Shown here piece after piece: positions 28,869 through 33,982 of a DNA stretch of 40,534 bases; within the stretch, counting starts at the first letter, position 1, and each line of letters begins with the position of its first letter. The notes beneath the pieces were generated by a model. That model saw nothing but the letters and a program-made list of their open reading frames with translations. It was not told where the DNA came from and ran no database searches. Position numbers and translations under genes: made by a program. Location: positions 1-40,534 of the forward strand of contig NZ_MLFS01000049.1 of assembly GCF_002095485.1 (NCBI RefSeq), written 5' to 3'. The DNA is from Pantoea wallisii (GTDB lineage: Bacteria; Pseudomonadota; Gammaproteobacteria; Enterobacterales; Enterobacteriaceae).

Positions 28869-29659
28869 GGCAGTGGATACCTCAAGCGCACTGATTTTGT
28901 GTCTATATCTCTTGGGCCTTTCGTTGAGTCATAAAAATACCAGATGTTAAATTTCCTTTCGGTATGCCATGTATCGTTTTGCAAATTATCCCAGCCAAGA
29001 TATGAAGCAACCCTATTTGAGATAGAGATTTTTGCCTCAGAGGAAGCTTTCCCCTGATAAGCACACATGACTGCACCAAGAAAAAAATCCGCTATTTGAA
29101 TGTTCTCAGATGACTTGGAATCCTTTGTCACCACGCGAGAAATAATTTCAGGCCTGCCAAATTTCCTTTTAAGTATGTTGTTAGCAATAACATGAAACTC
29201 TTCATCAGCTTTCTTATAACGAGACGCTATTGGGTCAACCTCAATTCTAAAGTAACTTTCTCTATCGGGATGGGCTGATATTACGCTGCTTATTTTTGTA
29301 GTTAGCAGCTTCGTGAAATGTTTCCTTCTTGCAATATCATAATCGCCATTATGATATGTCTTATTCACCATAGACTTTTCGATTACGATACAGTGAAACG
29401 CTAACCATGGAACCTTGAAAAACAACTCGATAAGTTCATTGTAAAATTCGGCATATCGCTTCGAATGGGCTTTTTGCCATTTGATCTCTTCATAGAAACC
29501 ATGTTTATCGCGTAACTCTCTAACTACTCGAGCAAAGTCTCCACGTCGCTGATACTTCATCCATAAACTGCCGAAGCCGTAGAACCTTTGGCCGTCAATG
29601 CCTGATTCGTCACAAGCAACGTGCCAGATTAATTTACCGGGGTTATCACTATCAGTCAT
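28859..29659 (-). CDS. DUF3800 protein, predicted RNase H-like nuclease fold
   Basis: The 266-residue protein has the DUF3800 pattern: an N-terminal beta strand with D17-E18-S19 (HVACDESGIDGQRFYGFGSLW), EEIKW (about 57-61), VDP with D142, and the late IQIADFFLGAV with D191. These spaced acidic residues suggest a metal-dependent RNase H-like active site. The biochemical function of the family is poorly known; members are often found in mobile DNA and near structured RNAs. Base composition is AT-rich relative to alpha. It converges on the small RNA, whose terminator overlaps its stop codon. No strong ribosome-binding site is seen. It is probably cargo with a defence or toxin-like role, by inference. 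Confidence 0.82.
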   Translation of the reverse strand: MTDSDNPGKLIWHVACDESGIDGQRFYGFGSLWMKYQRRGDFARVVRELRDKHGFYEEIKWQKAHSKRYAEFYNELIELFFKVPWLAFHCIVIEKSMVNKTYHNGDYDIARRKHFTKLLTTKISSVISAHPDRESYFRIEVDPIASRYKKADEEFHVIANNILKRKFGRPEIISRVVTKDSKSSENIQIADFFLGAVMCAYQGKASSEAKISISNRVASYLGWDNLQNDTWHTERKFNIWYFYDSTKGPRDIDTKSVRLRYPLPKK

Positions 29660-30160
29660 TGATAAGCTCGCATCGGATTCGTCCCAAGCTGGTTATTTAA
29701 CCACAAATGTAAGCTATTGATAAAGATCGCTTTAATATCAAGCTGGCAGGCTAGCTTTGGTGGGCCTTCTCTTTTCCCTTTCTACCGTTCCACAACTTCG
29801 AGTCTTCCCTGTGGGTAGAAGCAACATTTCTCAGCCTATCACAAAGCATCGGCCGTTTTTGACATAAGTGAGAATATGGCAACTGATATCATCAAATTGG
29901 TTACAGCTATAGCAAACGGCGCTTTATCCAGCTCAGTTGAGCTACTCTCCGTCAATCAATATAAACTGATAACAGCATTGTCTGGTCTTGGCACAGATCT
30001 GATCATTGCCAGCATGCAGCATCTGATAACATCACCTCACATATACCGGCTTTTGCCAGTTTTTTATCCCCTAAACAAAGGTAATCTCCCTCAGTGCACA
30101 CTAGTGTACATCTCCTCTTAAACCCATCACTACCTAAGCTAATGAATGTAAATAATAAAA
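29660..30160. other. Non-coding or uncertain stretch after DUF3800
   Basis: No supported gene. An 81-codon frame at 29876-30121 has a plausible AGTGAGA site but no recognisable protein pattern, and is probably fortuitous. The stretch should include the DUF3800 promoter near 29660-29750. Confidence 0.4.
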
Positions 30161-30167
30161 ATATAAA

Positions 30168-30185
30168 GTGAACAGTGTGAACACT
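30168..30185 (+). repeat. crr-like tandem iterons
   Basis: GTGAACAGT and GTGAACACT are adjacent 9-base copies (30168-30185) differing at one position. They match the inverted iteron GTGAACAC in the origin region (24279). P4 replication needs a second iteron cluster, crr, on the far side of alpha, exactly this position. Confidence 0.65.
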
Positions 30186-30266
30186 TTTCCTGGAAATCAT
30201 TTTATTCAGCTATGGCGCCATGCATCCGTTATCCAAGCTGAGCAGCTCCGAGAGATGAGATCCGAT

Positions 30267-30290
30267 AATTGGTACACGTTTAGGTACACG
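30267..30290 (+). repeat. Right-end integrase arm-type repeats
   Basis: AATTGGTACACG (30267-30278) is identical to the repeats before int, followed directly by TTTAGGTACACG (30279-30290, 10 of 12 identical). Their presence about 11 kb from the left copies marks the right end of the element. Confidence 0.7.
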
Positions 30291-30343
30291 GAACAAAGTT
30301 GAATTAGATAAAACCTCAATTTTACATGAGCTTGCGAATATTA

Positions 30344-30363
30344 TTCAGACTCCGCCAGCCCCG
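30344..30363 (+). other. Candidate attR (degenerate ssrA-end copy)
   Basis: TTCAGACTCCGCCAGCCCCG resembles the ssrA 3' end TTCAACTCCCGCCAGCTCCA with indels and substitutions. It lies 54 bases beyond the right arm repeats, where attR is expected. The match is imperfect, so the true crossover could be shorter or nearby. Confidence 0.4.
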
Positions 30364-30489
30364 TGAAATGCTCTTGCATAATAAATCATAATAAATCACC
30401 TTATAGAAAACCACACATTTCGAGTAATGCACAAGATAAATACCTGTTTCTTCTATTTACCGATTCCATTAATGCAATAAGTCCACACT

Positions 30490-30828
30490 TCAAAACTGTG
30501 ACGACTCTGAAGAATGCCCTGCAGCATGCAAATGTTCAATAACTCTGTTCTCAACAGATTTCAGCCACTGTTCAGCTGTCATACCCCATCTTTCCGGCGC
30601 GAATTCGCCACGATAGCGGGCTATCAAAATTGCACATCCATCTGTTTGCTCTTCCAGCTCTTTCAAATTAGCCAAAAGCATTCTTAATGAAAAAGACGTG
30701 GACGTTCTCAAATAGTCATTAAGTAATTCATCAAAATCACAATCCTCATCAATTAAATCGCAATCTTGTCCAAAATACACAATCACCAGCGTATCAAGTT
30801 CACACGGTTTAGAAGTATCTGTATCCAT
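30490..30828 (-). CDS. Probable CdiI-family immunity protein
   Basis: Immunity proteins of contact-dependent inhibition (CDI) systems neutralise the toxic tail of CdiA. The 112-residue acidic protein shows the arrangement I associate with CdiI immunity families: LIVYFGQDCDLIDEDCDFDEL near the start, a Leu-rich helix (LRMLLANLKELEEQ) and a late RWGMTAEQWLKSVENRV. An AGAGAT-like ribosome site precedes the ATG. It lies 11 bases after a toxin-like C-terminal fragment on the same strand. Family assignment is by pattern only. Confidence 0.65.
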   Translation of the reverse strand: MDTDTSKPCELDTLVIVYFGQDCDLIDEDCDFDELLNDYLRTSTSFSLRMLLANLKELEEQTDGCAILIARYRGEFAPERWGMTAEQWLKSVENRVIEHLHAAGHSSESSQF

Positions 30829-30839
30829 AACTCTATCTC

Positions 30840-31043
30840 TTAAGGCACAGGGTAAGCCGTTACTATAAAATAAAGCTTATTGTGGTATTGACGTGCTTTT
30901 ATTATAACTCTCGCACCATAAGTGTTTTTAACCTGGTTAGTAGCTTTATTAATATAGACACCCACCGGGCTATTAAAACGATGCTTCAAAGGTAACTTTA
31001 ACTCTGGACCATATGCTTTACCGTGTTTTCTATAGCACGTACC
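30840..31043 (-). pseudogene. Truncated CDI/Rhs-type toxin C-terminus
   Basis: An open stretch of 67 codons without a start codon follows a stop near 31046. It encodes a basic domain end containing HGKAYGPELKLPLKHRFNSP, then TYGARVIIKARQ and YFIVTAYPVP before TAA. A final strand ending FIVTAYP-like is typical of nuclease toxin tails from CdiA, Rhs and related proteins. The carrier protein is missing, so it is a remnant left with its immunity gene. The exact toxin family is not assigned. Further disrupted coding-like pieces lie upstream to about 31190. Confidence 0.55.
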
Positions 31044-31380
31044 CTATTATGTGCGCGCACTACGGACAATAATTGTTCAGTCGCCCTGTGATCCCCGCTT
31101 CATCTTTTGCTGTAAAATCGCAGTTTATGATCATTTTTAAAGCCTCAAGCACGCGTGTCTGTTTATGTGTGGATCGCATAGCCATTACAGTTCTGCCTGG
31201 TTAGAGCACATCCGTCTCTACCCTCAAACCAGCCTCCTTTAAAACGTAGGCCTGTACGCCATATGTCGTTTCCCTGTAACAGCGCTATGATTCACTTACA
31301 GTTTTATCCTAAAGCCTGATATTGCTCTCTGTGCCACTCTTAACTACGCTCATAACACTAATGACGTTCAATGAGGGAAT
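31044..31380. other. Degraded accessory DNA with no intact gene
   Basis: The minus strand holds short broken frames, including one of about 40 codons from an ATG near 31190 with RSTHKQTRVLEALK, reminiscent of a helix-turn-helix start. It ends at a stop just before the toxin remnant. No full gene is supported. The plus strand before 31381 carries the promoter region of the next gene. Confidence 0.4.
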
Positions 31381-31740
31381 ATGATGAAAAAGACACTTAT
31401 TGCAGTATCAGCGCTTCTTCTGGCTTCTTCAGCTTTTGCTGCCACTACACATGCGACAGATGAGACCGTAGCCAATGCACAGGCGGGTGCTAACACCGCC
31501 AAAGAGAAACTGCATGAGGCGCAGCATCAGGGTGAAGAGCAACAGCTTAAAGCCAAGCATGCCGCTCAAGGCAAAAGCGATAACCTGAGCAGCAAAGCGA
31601 GCGAAGGCACGCAGAAGACCTGGAATAAGACCAAAGAAGATACTGAAAAAGGTTGGGATGCGACCAAAGAAGGTACGCAGAAAGGCTGGAACAAAACCAA
31701 AGAGGGTGCCAGCGATCTGAAGAAGAAAGTGACTGAATAA
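31381..31740 (+). CDS. Secreted 11-residue-repeat protein (LEA-like)
   Basis: The 119-residue protein has a clear signal peptide (MMKKTLIAVSALLLASSAFA, cleaved about residue 20), so it acts in the periplasm or outside. The mature part is very hydrophilic and helical. It includes three consecutive 11-residue repeats: TQKTWNKTKED (77-87), TEKGWDATKEG (88-98) and TQKGWNKTKEG (99-109). Such 11-mers are typical of LEA (desiccation-protective) and amphipathic membrane-binding helices. GAGGGA lies before two adjacent ATGs (31381, 31384). Function is unknown; a stress role is inferred. Confidence 0.75.
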   Translation: MMKKTLIAVSALLLASSAFAATTHATDETVANAQAGANTAKEKLHEAQHQGEEQQLKAKHAAQGKSDNLSSKASEGTQKTWNKTKEDTEKGWDATKEGTQKGWNKTKEGASDLKKKVTE

Positions 31741-31790
31741 CTTCTTCGGCTGATTCAACAGAGTCAGCAAAACTGGTTATGAACATAAAT

Positions 31791-31818
31791 GCCTGATGCC
31801 CTGCATCAGGCATTTTTT
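31791..31818 (+). terminator. Terminator after the repeat protein gene
   Basis: GCCTGATGC pairs with GCATCAGGC around a 3-base loop, followed by ATTTTTTA. It lies about 50 bases after the stop codon. Confidence 0.9.
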
Positions 31819-31899
31819 ATGGATTAAAACGCCTTACCAGGTTTAAACTTCTGCCAATATCCTGTTCATTCCAGCCGAACATTAAAAGAAAAAGCGCTA

Positions 31900-32352
31900 A
31901 TGAGAAGAACAAGTAACTTGTCGCTGCTTCAAATAGAGGAAGCCACTGATATTGCTCAGGCGCGTTCAGAACTCCTTCTGGATCAAAAACCAACCGGACT
32001 TATCGTGTCCGGAAAAATTCTTGAAGCGGCAGTAGAGGTGAGTGCAGGACGCTATGTGCTGTTCCTGACTGATGATGTTATTTATGAAGAGTCACTCACC
32101 GTCATTCTCTGCTCTCTCACTGCGGGTATCGAAGAGATTATTACCCTCGGCGGTGCATATAGTTCGGGTTTGTTCCAGCAACTAATAATAAGTGATAACC
32201 GCTTAAGCTTCAGGTTTATTGGTGATGCCATCTGGCATATAGAGATCGAAAACAGACCGCGCTTTAAACTGCCCTTCCTGGGCGATCCCAAAGGCGTTAA
32301 ACGAAAAAATCGTCTGGGGAAGATCATGAATATCACGACGACACAAGGTTGA
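31900..32352 (+). CDS. Hypothetical protein, no recognised family
   Basis: The 150-residue product starts MRRTSNLSLLQIEEATDIAQ and alternates predicted strands and short helices. Examples are TGLIVSGKILEAAVEVSAGRY, YVLFLTDDVIYEESL and RPRFKLPFLGDPKG near the basic C-terminus. There is no signal peptide or membrane helix. No strong ribosome-binding site is visible. Its neighbourhood (immunity gene, toxin remnant) suggests accessory DNA, and a small immunity-type fold is possible, but no function is assigned. It is coded as a single clean frame. Confidence 0.6.
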   Translation: MRRTSNLSLLQIEEATDIAQARSELLLDQKPTGLIVSGKILEAAVEVSAGRYVLFLTDDVIYEESLTVILCSLTAGIEEIITLGGAYSSGLFQQLIISDNRLSFRFIGDAIWHIEIENRPRFKLPFLGDPKGVKRKNRLGKIMNITTTQG

Positions 32353-32473
32353 TTGCGCCAGGTCCCAGGCTGGTGACAGCCCTTTTAAGGCTAAACAGGT
32401 TATGGCCACGCTTTGCATCTCACCCCCAATCCCCCTACACTTGCCGCATCACCCTTAACCTTAAACGCTGCTT

Positions 32474-33130
32474 ATGTCCGACTCTTTCAAACGCCAACCG
32501 CTGCCCTTGCCTGGCGGCCAAAACAAAGTGCTGTTGCACTCCTGCTGCGCGCCCTGTTCCGGGGAGGTCATGGAAGCGATGCTGGCATCCGGCATTGATT
32601 ACACCATCTTCTTCTACAACCCGAATATCCATCCGCTGAAAGAGTATGAGCTGCGCAAAGAGGAGAACATCCGCTTTGCCGAGCAGTTTGGCGTACCGTT
32701 CGTTGATGCGGATTATGACAAAGATAACTGGTTTGATCGTGCACGCGGCATGGAGTGGGAACCCGAGCGCGGCGTGCGCTGCACCATGTGTTTTGATATG
32801 CGCTTTGAGCGCACCGCGCTATATGCGCATGAGCACGGCTTCCCGGTTATCACCAGTTCGCTGGGGATTTCGCGTTGGAAGAATATGCAGCAGATAAATG
32901 ATTGCGGTGTCCGCGCGGCGGCAAAATATCCGGATATGCTGTACTGGGAGTTCAACTGGCGTAAAGGCGGTGGTTCATCACGCATGATTGAGATCAGCAA
33001 GCGGGAGCGCTTTTATCAGCAGGAGTACTGCGGCTGCATCTACTCGCTGCGCGATACCAACCGGCACCGCGTCGCCAGCGGTCGGGAACGTATTGAGATC
33101 GGCGTGCAGTACTACTCGCCGGACGAGTAA
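32474..33130 (+). CDS. queH: Epoxyqueuosine reductase QueH
   Basis: QueH performs the last step of queuosine tRNA modification, reducing epoxyqueuosine to queuosine; it is unrelated to the cobalamin enzyme QueG. The 218-residue protein has the DUF208 signature cysteines: C24, C25 and C28 in [11 protein letters not shown]103 and C106 in RCTMCFDMR, and C186 and C188 in [20 protein letters not shown] and [10 protein letters not shown] are also typical. All expected metal-binding cysteines are present. No clear ribosome site precedes the ATG. It converges with the SDR gene, with a terminator between. Confidence 0.92.
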   Translation: MSDSFKRQPLPLPGGQNKVLLHSCCAPCSGEVMEAMLASGIDYTIFFYNPNIHPLKEYELRKEENIRFAEQFGVPFVDADYDKDNWFDRARGMEWEPERGVRCTMCFDMRFERTALYAHEHGFPVITSSLGISRWKNMQQINDCGVRAAAKYPDMLYWEFNWRKGGGSSRMIEISKRERFYQQEYCGCIYSLRDTNRHRVASGRERIEIGVQYYSPDE

Positions 33131-33160
33131 AAAACAGCGGCTGACAATCATCAGCCGCTG
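33129..33160 (-). terminator. Terminator of the SDR gene (minus strand)
   Basis: CAGCGGCTGA (33135-33144) pairs with TCAGCCGCTG (33151-33160) over a 6-base loop. Reading minus, it ends in six T residues. It lies 9 bases beyond the restored SDR stop at 33169, which supports the longer SDR frame. Confidence 0.88.
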
Positions 33161-33168
33161 CTGTTAAG

Positions 33169-33839
33169 TCACCACGCCAGCGTTTTGCCGCTGTACTCCA
33201 CGTAATGATGGCCGCCCTGCCCGCTAAACCGCTGCATCTGCGCCACCAGCCCCTGTGCGCTCTCTGCTGCGGTAATATCTGCGCCCTCGCCGCCCATGTC
33301 GGTTTTTACCAGCCGGGATGCAGCGATAGCAGCGTCATCCCCTGCGGTTCAATCTGCTTCGCCAGCGCGCGGCTCAACATATTCAACGCGGCCTTGCTGG
33401 CCGAATAGAGCGGCAGCGTGGCATCCGGATTCTCTGTCAGGCTGGCAAGCTGCGAGGTCGTAATGCCCAGCACGCTATCACGATCCCGCAGCAGCGGCAC
33501 AAGGTTCTCGCTCATGCGCACTGGCGCCACGGCGTTGGTGAAGAACAGCTCGCTTAACTGCGCATCGTCAACCTCGCTCAGTGAGTGTTGCGGGCCAAGA
33601 ATGCCGGCGTTAACCAGCACGTAGTCAAACTTCTCTCCGCTTAACGCCTGCACAAACTGCGTGCGCTGCTGCGCATCCGTGATATCCAGCGCCAGCCAGC
33701 GTAGCGCCGGATGCTGCAGGGAAATGCTGGTGCTGCGATAAGTAGCCGTTACGTCCCAGCCGCTATGCAGGAGTTGCTCTACAACGGCCATGCCAATACC
33801 TTTGGAGGCGCCGATGATTAATGCTCGCTGTTGGCTCAT
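33169..33839 (-). pseudogene. SDR-family oxidoreductase, interrupted by a frameshift
   Basis: This short-chain dehydrogenase/reductase is of the C-factor-like type. From MSQQRALIIGASKGIGMAVVEQ (NAD(P) motif GASKGIG), NAG (VLVNAGILG) and catalytic YSASK (LYSASKAALN) the enzyme is typical. The frame stops at 33306 after LLSLHPGW. One missing G (TGGTAA for TGGGTAA) explains this. In the next frame the expected tail follows (KTDMGGEGADITAAES, ..., GGHHYVEYSGKTLAWW) to a stop at 33169, total about 223 residues. A terminator right after 33169 confirms the intended end. The substrate is unknown. Confidence 0.85.
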
Positions 33840-33883
33840 GGTGTCACCTTTGTCAGGGGGCAGCCTGGCTGCCCTTTCTTGAA

Positions 33884-33970
33884 TTAACGCAGGACTAACG
33901 TTAGCACGACGATGACTGCCACACTTATCAGCAGGTGGCACACGAGACGATCAAGATCCGGTCTGCGCAT
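33884..33970 (-). CDS. 28-residue single-span membrane peptide, MgtR-like
   Basis: The ORF lies 12 bases after the mgtA stop with a strong GGGAGGGA ribosome-binding site. The peptide starts MRRPDLDRLVCHLL and continues with an unbroken hydrophobic run (ISVAVIVVLTLVL) to a final Arg, one short transmembrane helix. Salmonella MgtR, a 30-residue peptide encoded after mgtB that promotes MgtC degradation, has a similar plan with an N-terminal RSPD. The likeness is in architecture and a few residues; homology is not proven. It probably belongs to the mgtA transcript. Confidence 0.6.
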   Translation of the reverse strand: MRRPDLDRLVCHLLISVAVIVVLTLVLR

Positions 33971-33982
33971 AGTCCCTCCCGC

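Noticed and set aside
29876..30121. 81-codon plus-strand frame
   Set aside because: Has a weak ribosome site, but no recognisable pattern, and lies in AT-rich DNA near the crr iterons; reported only as uncertain.
19041..30363. CRISPR array or insertion sequence inside the element
   Set aside because: No regularly spaced repeats and no transposase-like product; mobility is explained by the tyrosine recombinase.
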